Source: JTS-RE37 sp041744575 (lineage in GTDB: Bacteria > Bacteroidota > Bacteroidia > Flavobacteriales > Flavobacteriaceae). From it: 64,000 bases of DNA. The stretch covers positions 124,001 through 188,000 of the forward strand of contig JBGTKP010000054.1 of assembly GCA_041744575.1 (NCBI GenBank), written 5' to 3'. Positions within the stretch are counted from its first letter, which is position 1. Each line of letters opens with the position of its first letter. The notes under the pieces are model-generated. The model was not told where the DNA came from, did no database searches, and was given only the letters and a program-made list of their open reading frames with translations. The position numbers and the translations under genes are program-made. Shown here piece after piece: positions 27,265 to 35,944 of this stretch.

Positions 27265-27612
27265 ATGGAAATGAGAAGAGATGTTTATCAGGCAATCGCA
27301 GATCCCACCAGAAGGGATATCCTGATTTTATTGACTTCCGGAAGTTGTAATCTGAATACCCTGGCAGAGAACTTTCAGATGAGCCGGCAGGCCGTTTCGC
27401 TTCATATAAAAATCCTGAAAGAATGCGAGGTCATTTCTGTAAGGCGGCAGGGAAGGCAACGAATATGTGAGATCCGGCCACAATCCCTGAAGGAAGTTCA
27501 CGAATGGTCCGACCAGTTCAGGTCTTTCTGGAATCAGAGGCTTAAAGCACTAAAATCTGTATTGGAACCTGAACACAACGCTGTTGGAAAATCACAGGAT
27601 ATAACTACCTAA
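27265..27612 (+). CDS. ArsR-family winged-helix transcriptional regulator
   Basis: 115 residues forming a winged-helix DNA-binding domain: AIADPTRRDILILLTSG at the start and MSRQAVSLHIKILKECEVI as the recognition helix. No metal-binding ELCVC-type cysteines are present, so it is of the non-metal ArsR subgroup usually paired with AHSA1/SRPBCC proteins. The C-terminal HEWSDQFRSFWNQRL segment is typical of that subgroup. The downstream AHSA1 gene starts 12 bp later, so regulator and partner are probably one transcript under self-control. Confidence 0.93.
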   Translation: MEMRRDVYQAIADPTRRDILILLTSGSCNLNTLAENFQMSRQAVSLHIKILKECEVISVRRQGRQRICEIRPQSLKEVHEWSDQFRSFWNQRLKALKSVLEPEHNAVGKSQDITT

Positions 27613-27624
27613 TAATTCAAGAAA

Positions 27625-28065
27625 ATGAGAACAGTGATTGTTGAAGAAACGTATGGGGTCCGTATCGAAAAGGTATGGAAGGCTCTTACTGAAAAAGAGG
27701 AGATGAAAAAGTGGTATTTTGACCTTTCTGAATTTAAACCCGAGGTGGGCTTTGAATTTAAATTCACAGGTAAAGGGAGTAAAGGGGAACTTTATGTTCA
27801 CAGGTGCAGGGTCACCAAGGTAATTCCCATGACTATGTTGCAGTATAGTTGGGCATACGAAAACAGGGAAGGGCTTTCCACTGTCACCTTCGATTTATTT
27901 GAAGTGAAGAAAGGCACCCTGCTGAGGGTGACCCATACCGGCCTTGATTCTTTTCCCCAGGGGCATCCGGATTTTGCACTGGACAGTTTTCAGAAAGGCT
28001 GGAATTCGCTGCTTAAAGATGGGTTGCGAAAATATCTTGCAAACGAAACCGATTTGTCAGCATAA
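27625..28065 (+). CDS. SRPBCC/AHSA1-domain protein
   Basis: 146 residues of the START/SRPBCC helix-grip fold, Aha1 C-terminal subgroup (PF08327). Typical blocks are TYGVRIEKVWKALTEKEEMKKW, GFEFKFTG, and a C-terminal QKGWNSLLKDGLRKYL helix. The fold makes a hydrophobic pocket for small ligands. Bacterial members next to ArsR-type regulators are generally of unknown ligand. No export signal. Gene pair with the preceding regulator, 12 bp apart. Confidence 0.92.
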   Translation: MRTVIVEETYGVRIEKVWKALTEKEEMKKWYFDLSEFKPEVGFEFKFTGKGSKGELYVHRCRVTKVIPMTMLQYSWAYENREGLSTVTFDLFEVKKGTLLRVTHTGLDSFPQGHPDFALDSFQKGWNSLLKDGLRKYLANETDLSA

Positions 28066-28147
28066 ACGGCGCGCATTTAACGCTGGCACCTTATGATGAC
28101 ATCTTGCCGTCAGCATGGGTTGACTCGAAGCATCGGCAGACCCTCCT

Positions 28148-28600
28148 CTACTCTTCTTCTTTCCCTGCCCGTTGTCCGTCACCCTCAACAGATTTGGCCG
28201 CTTCGGCTTCATCGGTAAAATCTGTAATTCCGTTTTCCGCTAGAAGATTGTACCATTGGATCACCTTTTTGATATCACTGACATATACCCTGTCTTCGTC
28301 ATAATCCGGCAGAACTTCAAAGAAATAAGCCTCTAATGCTACCTTGTCGTCCTTATGGCTGACCGGAGTTTTCCCGCCCTTCTCCTTTTTATGTATCTGC
28401 AGGAACACTTCTCTTAATGGCAGTTCCTTCTCAAGGGTGTAAATAGCTATTTCTGATAAAACGCTTACATTACTGCGCATCCCGATAGTCGACTTTTTTC
28501 CGTCAAGAAGCGATTCGGCCACAAAACCTGTACGGGTTTGTGACAGTAATTTATAAAGTCCGGGTTTTCCGGCAATTGCTAAAATTTTGTCTAGTTTCAT
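28148..28600 (-). CDS. DUF5606 family protein
   Basis: 150 residues. The N-terminal block MKLDKILAIAGKPGLYKLL and NVSVLSEIAIYT, with DYDEDRVYVSDIKKVIQWYN later, match a protein widely conserved in Flavobacteriia and annotated DUF5606. The last 30 residues are acidic and Ala/Glu rich. The function is unknown; it is often near the deformylase and RuvX genes, as here, where def lies 113 bp upstream on the same strand. The start is set at MKLDK (28600), not the ATG eight codons earlier. Confidence 0.88.
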   Translation of the reverse strand: MKLDKILAIAGKPGLYKLLSQTRTGFVAESLLDGKKSTIGMRSNVSVLSEIAIYTLEKELPLREVFLQIHKKEKGGKTPVSHKDDKVALEAYFFEVLPDYDEDRVYVSDIKKVIQWYNLLAENGITDFTDEAEAAKSVEGDGQRAGKEEE

Positions 28601-28713
28601 TTCCCAACTGATAATTGAATTCAAAGTCTACCTGATAAGCCCTGTCAAAAATGGCTCCATGAGGCTTTAGCTTGTTTTGTGGCATTCTTAAATACCAAAA
28701 ATCCGGATGCACC

Positions 28714-29304
28714 CTAACGCCCTTTTTTCAACAAGGGAAAGCGCATTTTGTAATCCACATTGATCTTGCCTTTTGATATATTTAAAAGCTTACCCTTCAG
28801 TAATCTTTTTTTCAAACTTGAAATTTTATCTGTAAACAGCACACCCTCGATATGGTCATACTCATGCTGAATCACGCGGGCCAGTAACCCCGTATACGTA
28901 GCGTGATTACTTTTAAAATTCTCATCAAGAAAGGTCAGCGTGATCGTATCCTTCCTTGTGACATCTTCATGAATGTCAGGGATACTGAGGCATCCCTCAT
29001 TAAATGTCCAGCTGCTACCTGATTCCTCATCCAATCTGGCGTTGATAAAAACCTTTTTAAAATCCCTTAGAAATTCCTGTTCCTCAGCGGGCAAATTTTC
29101 GTCCTCACTGAAAGGCCGGGTGTCAATGACAAAAATACGCAATGGAACTCCCACTTGCGGAGCGGCGAGGCCAAGACCGTTTGCCTTATACATCGTTTCC
29201 CACATATTAGTGATGAGCTCTGAGAGCCCGGGATGGTCTTTTTCCACAGGGGAAGCTGTCTTTCTCAAAACTGGATCGCCATAGGCGACAATTGGTAACG
29301 TCAT
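28714..29304 (-). CDS. def: Peptide deformylase
   Basis: 196 residues. It removes the N-formyl group from nascent proteins. The three catalytic motifs are complete: GLAAPQVG near residue 45, EGCLSIP near 104 and QHEYDHIEG near 147, supplying Cys, two His and the catalytic Glu around the metal ion. The start ATG at 29304 lies 1 bp after the ruvX stop codon, indicating a coupled ruvX-def transcription unit. Confidence 0.97.
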   Translation of the reverse strand: MTLPIVAYGDPVLRKTASPVEKDHPGLSELITNMWETMYKANGLGLAAPQVGVPLRIFVIDTRPFSEDENLPAEEQEFLRDFKKVFINARLDEESGSSWTFNEGCLSIPDIHEDVTRKDTITLTFLDENFKSNHATYTGLLARVIQHEYDHIEGVLFTDKISSLKKRLLKGKLLNISKGKINVDYKMRFPLLKKGR

Positions 29305-29305
29305 G

Positions 29306-29719
29306 TTACTGGGTTCGGTTTAAATAGGATTGCAATATTAAGGTGGCACTGATCTCATCAACCAGAGCCTTGTTTCTCCTATGCTTTTTTTTCAACCCTC
29401 CTGCAATCATGCTCTGTGCTGCCATAACTGAGGTAAATCGTTCATCCTGGCGCTCAACCGGAACCTGAGGAAAATTCAGGGCCCATTGCCGCAAAAATCC
29501 AAGAATCATTTTTTCTGATTCAGAAGGGGTATTATCCATTTGTCTGGGGGCTCCTACGATGAGTAATTCTACTTCCTCATTCTGAAGGTAAGATTCCAGA
29601 AATGGGATAAGACCGGAGGTCTCTACAGTGGTAAGGCCGGAAGCAATCAGCTTCAATTCATCAGTTACCGCTATCCCGGTACGAATCTTCCCGTAATCCA
29701 AGGCCACCAATCTGCCCAC
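29306..29719 (-). CDS. ruvX: Holliday junction resolvase-like RuvX/YqgF
   Basis: About 137 residues, the usual length. RNase H-like fold with ALDYGKIRTGIAVTD at the N-terminus, a Glu-rich central strand VELLIVGAP and the C-terminal VDEISATLILQSYL acidic motif. It functions in rRNA 5'-end maturation and possibly recombination. I place the start at GTG 29719 because homologues begin just ahead of the ALDYG strand and because a TATTTTTG promoter box at 29734-29741 would make the longer ATG-started form (29833) untranscribed. Coupled to def, divergent from dapD. Confidence 0.9.
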   Translation of the reverse strand: MGRLVALDYGKIRTGIAVTDELKLIASGLTTVETSGLIPFLESYLQNEEVELLIVGAPRQMDNTPSESEKMILGFLRQWALNFPQVPVERQDERFTSVMAAQSMIAGGLKKKHRRNKALVDEISATLILQSYLNRTQ

Positions 29720-29733
29720 CCACTTTTTTTTTG

Positions 29734-29741
29734 CAAAAATA
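29734..29741 (-). promoter_or_regulatory. Candidate -7 box (TATTTTTG) for ruvX-def
   Basis: TATTTTTG on the minus strand fits TAnnTTTG and is 15 bp ahead of the GTG start at 29719, an appropriate distance for a short leader. No upstream TTG at standard spacing is visible. Confidence 0.5.
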
Positions 29742-29795
29742 ACCCATAATTTGTTATAGCTATAAAATTCAGCCGCAATATTATAAGGGAGCATG

Positions 29796-29803
29796 TATCT
29801 TTG
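29796..29803 (+). promoter_or_regulatory. Candidate -7 box (TATCTTTG) for dapD
   Basis: TATCTTTG on the plus strand fits TAnnTTTG and lies 16 bp before the dapD ATG at 29819. It argues against the alternative TTG start at 29801, which overlaps the box. Together with the ruvX box it makes this 99-bp gap a divergent promoter region. No correctly spaced upstream TTG is seen. Confidence 0.5.
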
Positions 29804-29818
29804 CGGAAATTGAAGCGA

Positions 29819-30634
29819 ATGGAGGAATTGCAACAGCGTATTGAAAAGGCCTGGGAACAGCGTGATCTGTTGATGGAAAAGGAAACACAGGAAGCCATCA
29901 GGCAGGTGATCAGGCTGATAGACGAAGGTGTATTGCGCTGTGCGGAACCTACCAGCAATGGATGGCTTATAAACGAGTGGATAAAAAAAGCGGTGGTCTT
30001 ATATTTTCCCATTCAGAAAATGGAAACCCAGGAAGTAGGGATTTTTGAATTTCACGATAAAATTCCATTGAAAAAAGGATATGCCGACAAGGGCATCCGG
30101 GTGGTACCGCATGCTATCGCCCGTTACGGGTCATTTATCGCTTCCGGAACCATCCTGATGCCCTCATACATTAATATCGGAGCCTATGTTGATGAAGGTA
30201 CTATGGTTGATACCTGGGCCACAGTGGGAAGTTGCGCTCAGATCGGACGGAATGTCCATCTCAGTGGAGGTGTCGGTATTGGCGGTGTCCTGGAACCTCT
30301 ACAAGCCGCACCTGTGATAGTTGAGGACAACGCCTTCATCGGAAGTCGTTGTATAGTCGTAGAAGGTGTAAGGATAGAAAAAGAAGCGGTATTAGGCGCC
30401 AACGTAGTTCTGACCGGATCGACCAAGATAATTGACGTGAGCGGGAAGCAGCCCGTGGAGTCCAAAGGCCTGATCCCGGCGCGTTCTGTGGTCATCCCCG
30501 GAAGCTATACAAAAAGTTTCCCCGCGGGCGATTACCAAGTCTCCTGCGCACTGATCATTGGAAAAAGGAAGGAAAGCACGAATAAAAAAACATCCCTGAA
30601 CGAGGCCCTGAGAGAATACAATGTATCGGTCTGA
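29819..30634 (+). CDS. dapD: 2,3,4,5-tetrahydropyridine-2,6-dicarboxylate N-succinyltransferase
   Basis: 271 residues. It transfers succinyl from succinyl-CoA to tetrahydrodipicolinate in the diaminopimelate/lysine pathway. The left-handed beta-helix is visible as hexapeptide repeats from about residue 100 to 230 (INIGAYVDEGTMVDTWATVG, SGGVGIGGVLEP, VEDNAFIGSRCIVVEG). The partner late-pathway gene lysA and the succinyl-CoA synthetase subunit gene sucC are also in this window. Start is the ATG at 29819. Confidence 0.95.
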   Translation: MEELQQRIEKAWEQRDLLMEKETQEAIRQVIRLIDEGVLRCAEPTSNGWLINEWIKKAVVLYFPIQKMETQEVGIFEFHDKIPLKKGYADKGIRVVPHAIARYGSFIASGTILMPSYINIGAYVDEGTMVDTWATVGSCAQIGRNVHLSGGVGIGGVLEPLQAAPVIVEDNAFIGSRCIVVEGVRIEKEAVLGANVVLTGSTKIIDVSGKQPVESKGLIPARSVVIPGSYTKSFPAGDYQVSCALIIGKRKESTNKKTSLNEALREYNVSV

Positions 30635-30729
30635 GAATAGAATTGTTATCCCTTCCCGCGGCGCGCATTTTATTTACACCATTCCTTCCACCTGATCGCC
30701 AAGACATCTGTAAAATCTAAGACAAGCTG

Positions 30730-31809
30730 ATGAAAGTATTGGTTATACAGCAAAAAATGATTGGAGATGTGCTGGTGAGTTCCCTGCTTTGCGAACATCT
30801 TCGGATGCAATTACCGGAAGCCGTCATACATTATCTGGTCAATGACTATACCACAGCCGTCGTGGAGCACAATCCGTTCATTGACCACCTTCAGATTTTC
30901 AGGAAGGAGTTCAGGAAAAAACCAGCTGCATTCTATTCTTTTTTGAGGAAAATTTCACAGGAAAAATATGATGTGGTCATTGACATTTATGCCAAACCCG
31001 AAAGCAGGCTCATAACCTTATTTTCAGGAGCGGGAATCAGGATATCCTACCGCAAAGGTTTACTTGGGATGCTGTATACGCACTTATTACCTATAAAATC
31101 AAAGGATGCTGAAAATAGAGACACCACGATAGATGACAGGCTGAGTCTTTTGAGTCCGTTGGTGCCAGGTATCCCGGACCCGGGCCTGAGACCCAGGATC
31201 TTTTTGACCCCCCTGGAAATAGAGGAGGCTGCGAATATGTTGATGGCCTCCGGAATAGCAAAGGATCGTCATAAAATCATGCTTGGGATCCTGGGAAGTG
31301 ATCCATCCAAAACGTATCCTCTTTCTTACATGGTAAAGGTAATTGATATGCTTGCAAAGTATACAGATGCCGCCTTGCTTTTTAACTATACCCCGGCGCA
31401 GGAGGTACTGGCGGAAAAGGTTTACCGATTTTGCAGTCAGGAAACAAAGCCACGCATCTACCTCCAAACCTTTACCCCGGATCTGCGTAAACTTTTAACT
31501 GTTTTATATCACTGCCACTGTTATGTGGGCAACGAGGGAGGGGTTGTAAATATGGCAAAGGCGCTGGCAATTCCCACCTTTGCCATCTTTGCACCATGGA
31601 TACATAAAAAAGGCTGGCATACCTATGCGGATCATTCAAACATCGGTATTCATGTAAAGGATTATTTTCCTCAGGAATATAGTTCCATAGGGGAAAGAGA
31701 GGTCAAAAAAGAATCGGACCGACTCTATATCATGCTTGATCCTACCCTGTTTGAAGGAGAGCTTCTGACATTTTTAAAGACTACCAGAACCATACGCGGA
31801 TCTGATTAA
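30730..31809 (+). CDS. Glycosyltransferase family 9 (heptosyltransferase-like)
   Basis: 359 residues with the two Rossmann domains of GT9 ADP-heptose-type transferases. The N-terminal IGDVLVSSLLCEHLR block and PEAVIHYLVN strand, and the C-terminal YVGNEGGVVNMAKAL nucleotide-sugar loop, are diagnostic. It transfers heptose or a related sugar to the lipopolysaccharide core at the inner face of the cytoplasmic membrane. It is the first of four glycosyltransferase genes on the same strand up to 35.9 kb. Confidence 0.93.
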   Translation: MKVLVIQQKMIGDVLVSSLLCEHLRMQLPEAVIHYLVNDYTTAVVEHNPFIDHLQIFRKEFRKKPAAFYSFLRKISQEKYDVVIDIYAKPESRLITLFSGAGIRISYRKGLLGMLYTHLLPIKSKDAENRDTTIDDRLSLLSPLVPGIPDPGLRPRIFLTPLEIEEAANMLMASGIAKDRHKIMLGILGSDPSKTYPLSYMVKVIDMLAKYTDAALLFNYTPAQEVLAEKVYRFCSQETKPRIYLQTFTPDLRKLLTVLYHCHCYVGNEGGVVNMAKALAIPTFAIFAPWIHKKGWHTYADHSNIGIHVKDYFPQEYSSIGEREVKKESDRLYIMLDPTLFEGELLTFLKTTRTIRGSD

Positions 31810-31859
31810 ACTCCTGGCTGCACCTTTGGCGTAGAAAAACATCTCCGGTATCTTTTTCT

Positions 31860-31867
31860 TATTTTTG
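31860..31867 (+). promoter_or_regulatory. Candidate -7 box (TATTTTTG) for the GT4-GT2 fusion gene
   Basis: TATTTTTG fits TAnnTTTG and lies 19 bp ahead of ATG 31887. A TTTG occurs at 31825-31828 but is 31 nt away, beyond usual spacing. It may give the fusion gene a promoter separate from the GT9 gene. Confidence 0.45.
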
Positions 31868-31886
31868 AACTTTACAATGCTGTGTT

Positions 31887-33803
31887 ATGCGAGTAGGTTT
31901 TGATGCGAAAAGAATTTTCCACAACAATACAGGTCTCGGCAATTACGGGAGGGATATCATCAGGGGACTTCACGAACATACCCCGGTATCCAAACTCATA
32001 CTGTATAACACAAAGCCTTCCCGGATAAAAAGACTTGAAGCCCTCGATAAGACCGAAGTCCGGTATCCGAAGGGATGGTTCTGGAATAAATTCTATTCCA
32101 TCTGGCGATTGGGACCCGTAAGCAGGCAAATTCTTGAAGATGGGATAGATATTTTTCACGGACTCTCAGGGGAAACTCCCACTGGTTTGAAAAAAATGAA
32201 CATTCCGACCATAGTAACAATTCATGACCTTATTTTCCTGAGTCATCCGCATTATTATTCACTTATTGACCGGATCATCTACAAGAAAAAGTTTCAGCAC
32301 GCTACGCAGAATGCAGACAAGATCATCGCTATCAGTGAACAGACTAAAAGGGATATCATTAAATATCTGCATATTGATGAGCGGAAGATACGGGTGATCT
32401 ATCAGGGTTGCAATAAGGCTTATAAGGTAGGTTACAGTGATACTGAAAAAGCGCGGGTCATTGAAAAATTCGCACTCCCTGATGAATATATTCTCAATGT
32501 CGGGACACTACAGGAAAGGAAAAATGCCCTGACGATTGTGAAGGCTATCCACGGTACAGACCTGCATCTGGTCCTTATCGGCAATGAAAAATCGTATGCC
32601 CGTAAAATCCATTCCTATATCCGAACCTTCGAACTGGAGGATCAGGTAATATTTTTAAAGAATGTTCCTGTTACAGAGCTGGCCATTATTTATCAGCTTG
32701 CCACCGTTTTTTGTTATCCTTCCATCTGTGAAGGATTTGGCATTCCGATTATCGAAGCCCTGTACAGTAAAACTCCTGTGATCACCTCTGTTGGAAGTTG
32801 TTTTCCCGAAGCGGGCGGGCCTTCCTCAGTATACATTGATCCCGATGATGAAAACATGTTGCGTTCGCAATTACAACGATTGTTCAGGGATCCCGGTTTG
32901 CGAGACCGGATGGTAGAACAAGGTCATGCCTTTGTTCAGAAATTCCGAGAGGACGCGGTGGCCGAAAAAATCTACGAAATCTATACTTCCGTTTTAAGTG
33001 AGAGGTTGCTGGAGACGGAATCTCCGCCTCATAAAATCTCAGCGCTCATGATCACCTATAATGAAAAGGAACATATTGATGAAGTGCTGAAAAATCTTGA
33101 TTTTGCGGATGAGATCATTATTGTCGATTCCTTCAGCACGGACGGTACCGCCGAAACTATAAAAGATCACCCGAAGGCCAAATTAATACAAAGGAATTTT
33201 AAAAATTATACGGACCAGAAATCCTATGCGCTCGGGCAGGCTACCCATGACTGGATACTTTTCATGGATGCCGATGAAAGGATTACCGATCCGCTGAAAT
33301 CGGAAATTCTTAAAACCATCAGCAGGCCCGGACCTAAGGCCAGTGCCTATTACTTTTACAGGGTTTTTATGTTCAAGAAGGAGGTACTGAGGTACAGCGG
33401 CTGGCAAACTGATAAGAATTACAGGCTTTTCAGAAAAAGCAAAGTCCATTTTCTCAAAGAACGTATTGTACATGAAACCCTTTTCGTTGACGGAATCTCC
33501 GGCTATATGGAAAATAAGCTGATTCATTATTCCTATAAGAATTACCAGGACTACAAGGATAAAATGATCAAATACGGACAGATGAAGGCCCAGGAAGAGG
33601 TTCAAAAAAGTTACGAACCCAATCTGTATCACTTTGTGCTGCGCCCTACCTATAAATTCATGAATCAGTACATTTTCCGGCTCGGCATTCTCGATGGTAA
33701 AAAAGGGATGATAATCAGTTATCTGAATGCCCTCGGCGTTTATGTGAGGTATAAAGAACTCAGGCGTTTAAGACAATTGCAAAATAGGGCTACAACGAGC
33801 TGA
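31887..33803 (+). CDS. Bifunctional glycosyltransferase: GT4 (N-terminal) fused to GT2 (C-terminal)
   Basis: 638 residues. Residues 1-375 are a GT-B fold GT4 enzyme: NNTGLGNYGRDI near the start, INVGT-like LNVGTLQERKN near residue 205, and the donor-binding CEGFGIPIIEAL near 285. Residues 385-638 are a GT-A fold GT2 enzyme of the WaaE/KdtX type: ISALMITYNE, DFADEIIIVDSFSTDGT, and the LFMDADERI metal-binding DxD region. Both halves appear complete, so two consecutive sugar additions by one chain are likely. The C-terminal half is strikingly similar to the separate GT2 gene that follows. Confidence 0.93.
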   Translation: MRVGFDAKRIFHNNTGLGNYGRDIIRGLHEHTPVSKLILYNTKPSRIKRLEALDKTEVRYPKGWFWNKFYSIWRLGPVSRQILEDGIDIFHGLSGETPTGLKKMNIPTIVTIHDLIFLSHPHYYSLIDRIIYKKKFQHATQNADKIIAISEQTKRDIIKYLHIDERKIRVIYQGCNKAYKVGYSDTEKARVIEKFALPDEYILNVGTLQERKNALTIVKAIHGTDLHLVLIGNEKSYARKIHSYIRTFELEDQVIFLKNVPVTELAIIYQLATVFCYPSICEGFGIPIIEALYSKTPVITSVGSCFPEAGGPSSVYIDPDDENMLRSQLQRLFRDPGLRDRMVEQGHAFVQKFREDAVAEKIYEIYTSVLSERLLETESPPHKISALMITYNEKEHIDEVLKNLDFADEIIIVDSFSTDGTAETIKDHPKAKLIQRNFKNYTDQKSYALGQATHDWILFMDADERITDPLKSEILKTISRPGPKASAYYFYRVFMFKKEVLRYSGWQTDKNYRLFRKSKVHFLKERIVHETLFVDGISGYMENKLIHYSYKNYQDYKDKMIKYGQMKAQEEVQKSYEPNLYHFVLRPTYKFMNQYIFRLGILDGKKGMIISYLNALGVYVRYKELRRLRQLQNRATTS

Positions 33804-33922
33804 ATTAAAGGAAGATGCATTTTCCGGGATTCCTTTTGGAGCTGAACTTTTTTCCTGAAAATTTATAAATGGAATAATTTTTATGCGTTTTTCCAGTTAT
33901 AAATAGTAAAAATACACCCCCA

Positions 33923-34723
33923 ATGTATAAGAGAAAGCTTTCTGCGCTCATCATTACCTACAATGAAATCGGATACATAGAAGAGTGCCTGGCTTCCATT
34001 TTGTTCGCCGACGAAATTATCGTAATAGATTCTTATAGTGATGATGGCACTTATGAATATTTACTGAAGCATCCCAGGGTACGTGTGATTCAAAAACCTT
34101 TTTTGAACTTTACAGAACAAAAAACCTTCGCCGTTTCTCAGTCCTCCAATGATTGGGTGCTATTCCTTGATGCCGATGAGGTGATAACGCCTCCACTGCG
34201 GGAGGAAATAGTCGAACTACTCAATTCACATAATCCCTGCGAGGCCTATTGGTTCTACAAAAAATTTATGTTTATGCGACAACCCCTTCACTTCTGTGGG
34301 TGGCGCACGGATAAGAATTATCGGTTATTCAACAGGTCCAAGGCGCGGTTCACGTCTGAGAAAATGGTGCACGAAACTCTGGATGTACAGGGTCCGACAG
34401 GTATCGCCAGGGAAAAATTAATTCACTATTCCTACAAAAGCTACGCCGATTATAAGTCGAAGATGTTGCACTATGGCCGTCTTAAGGCGCGGGAGGCCTT
34501 TTACAAAGGCAAAAAATTCAACTACCTGCAACTGGCTTTAAAGCCTTTATGGAAGTTTTCCTACCACTTCATCGTTCGTCTCGGCTTGCTGGATACGAGA
34601 AAGGGTCTGATTATCAGTTATCTGAGTGCTCTGGGCGAAATAGAACGGTATTCAACCCTGCGCCGGTTATGTATGGAAAACAAAAAAGTCGTCTCCTACC
34701 AGCCGGTAGAAAGCTATAATTAA
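33923..34723 (+). CDS. GT2 glycosyltransferase (WaaE/KdtX type), paralogue of the preceding fusion
   Basis: 266 residues. LSALIITYNE, FADEIIVIDSYSDDGT and LFLDADEVI mark the GT-A catalytic core; the C-terminal LIHYSYKSYADYKSKM and LGLLDTRKGLIISYLSALGE segments align closely with the same parts of the preceding fusion. The family adds sugars to the lipopolysaccharide inner core. The similarity along the whole length points to a gene duplication, with one copy later fused to or split from a GT4 gene. Confidence 0.93.
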   Translation: MYKRKLSALIITYNEIGYIEECLASILFADEIIVIDSYSDDGTYEYLLKHPRVRVIQKPFLNFTEQKTFAVSQSSNDWVLFLDADEVITPPLREEIVELLNSHNPCEAYWFYKKFMFMRQPLHFCGWRTDKNYRLFNRSKARFTSEKMVHETLDVQGPTGIAREKLIHYSYKSYADYKSKMLHYGRLKAREAFYKGKKFNYLQLALKPLWKFSYHFIVRLGLLDTRKGLIISYLSALGEIERYSTLRRLCMENKKVVSYQPVESYN

Positions 34724-34984
34724 TCAGCCCCGGACTGATAACTCACAACCCGGCATTCAGGTTTAATTTTCATCGCGACGAGTGCTTTTCCTAACCGGTC
34801 TAATCCTATGGGTGTCCATTCTTTCGGAGCGCCTGTTTATGCGCTACCCCTAACTTCCCGGAGAACTGCTCCAAACCAGTAACTTTCAGTCATGACACAG
34901 GTATATGCGCGTACCGGATTAACAAACAATTGTGTAACTTTCCGGGGTAGTTCCGCATAGTAGAAGGAGGAAATACCTGGGAAA
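34724..34984. other. 261-bp intergenic region between GT2 genes
   Basis: No convincing ORF, RNA gene or strong promoter was seen between the two GT2 genes. Short antisense open frames here lack coding character. It presumably holds the terminator of the first gene and the promoter for the second, but I could not identify a clear hairpin. Confidence 0.4.
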
Positions 34985-35944
34985 ATGAATGAAAAAAAAC
35001 ACGACATTGCTGTCATAATTATCAATTACAATTCCTCCGGGTTTACCATAAATGCCATCGAAAGTGTCATTAAAAACACTTCAGATCTACTTGATATTGA
35101 AATTATTGTAGTAGACAATGCTTCGGGAATGGCAGACTATGAGAAACTGTATTCTTTTGTTTCCCAATTAAATTTACAGCACGTTTCCCTTTTCCGTAGC
35201 AGGATGAACACTGGTTTCGGAGGTGGCAACATGCACGGGATACAGTTTGCCAATGCAGCGTACTACCTGTTTCTCAATAACGATACCCTGTTGTTGAACG
35301 ACGCCTTGCTTATTTGTCATGATTTTATGAAGTCTGCACCTGAGGCCGCAGTTTGCGGCGCCCAGATTTTCGACGATAAATCGGTAAAACAACTGAGTTT
35401 CGATCATTTCAGCACACCCCTCCGTGAAATTTTCGGTAAAAAAATGGTGGAATTTTTGTTTCCTGCCACCAAACCATCCAGAAGAAAAGCCTATTTTTCC
35501 CCGTTGGCAGTAGACTACGTAAATGGTAGTTTTATGTTTTTCAGGGCTGCCGATTTTGATCATATCGGCGGATTTGATACAAATATTTTTCTTTATTTTG
35601 AGGAAAGTGATATTTGCTATCGGTTGAGGAAGCTACACAGGAAAACATTTTTTGTGCCAGATGCCTCTTACCTGCATTTTCATGGTCAGAGTATTAAGAA
35701 GAGTGAATTGCCCATAGAGATGAAAATTGAACTTAAAACATCTATGTTTTACGTTATACGAAAAAACCAGGGCTATCTGAAGTACCAGCTTTTACGTCTT
35801 TTTTTTATATGGAGGTATGCTCTCACCTGTGTTGTCAAACCACATTATTTTAAATTGTTAATAGCCATAATTTTGGGACTTCCTTTGGGACGATCCCTGA
35901 AACAACGACAGTTAATTGTTGATCAAGTGACAAAATATGATTGA
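34985..35944 (+). CDS. GT2 glycosyltransferase (rhamnosyltransferase-like)
   Basis: 319 residues. The opening IAVIIINYNSSGFT, VVDNASG, NTGFGGGNMHGIQ and YLFLNNDTLLL (DxD equivalent) are typical of GT2 rhamnosyl- or galactofuranosyl-type transferases; GGFDTNIFLYFEESDICYRL is the acceptor-site block. The C-terminal 60 residues contain an amphipathic or membrane-associated helix. It probably extends the O-antigen or another surface glycan. An AGGAGG sequence sits 13 bp ahead of the ATG. Its end overlaps the tsaC/sua5-type gene by 8 bp. Confidence 0.92.
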   Translation: MNEKKHDIAVIIINYNSSGFTINAIESVIKNTSDLLDIEIIVVDNASGMADYEKLYSFVSQLNLQHVSLFRSRMNTGFGGGNMHGIQFANAAYYLFLNNDTLLLNDALLICHDFMKSAPEAAVCGAQIFDDKSVKQLSFDHFSTPLREIFGKKMVEFLFPATKPSRRKAYFSPLAVDYVNGSFMFFRAADFDHIGGFDTNIFLYFEESDICYRLRKLHRKTFFVPDASYLHFHGQSIKKSELPIEMKIELKTSMFYVIRKNQGYLKYQLLRLFFIWRYALTCVVKPHYFKLLIAIILGLPLGRSLKQRQLIVDQVTKYD

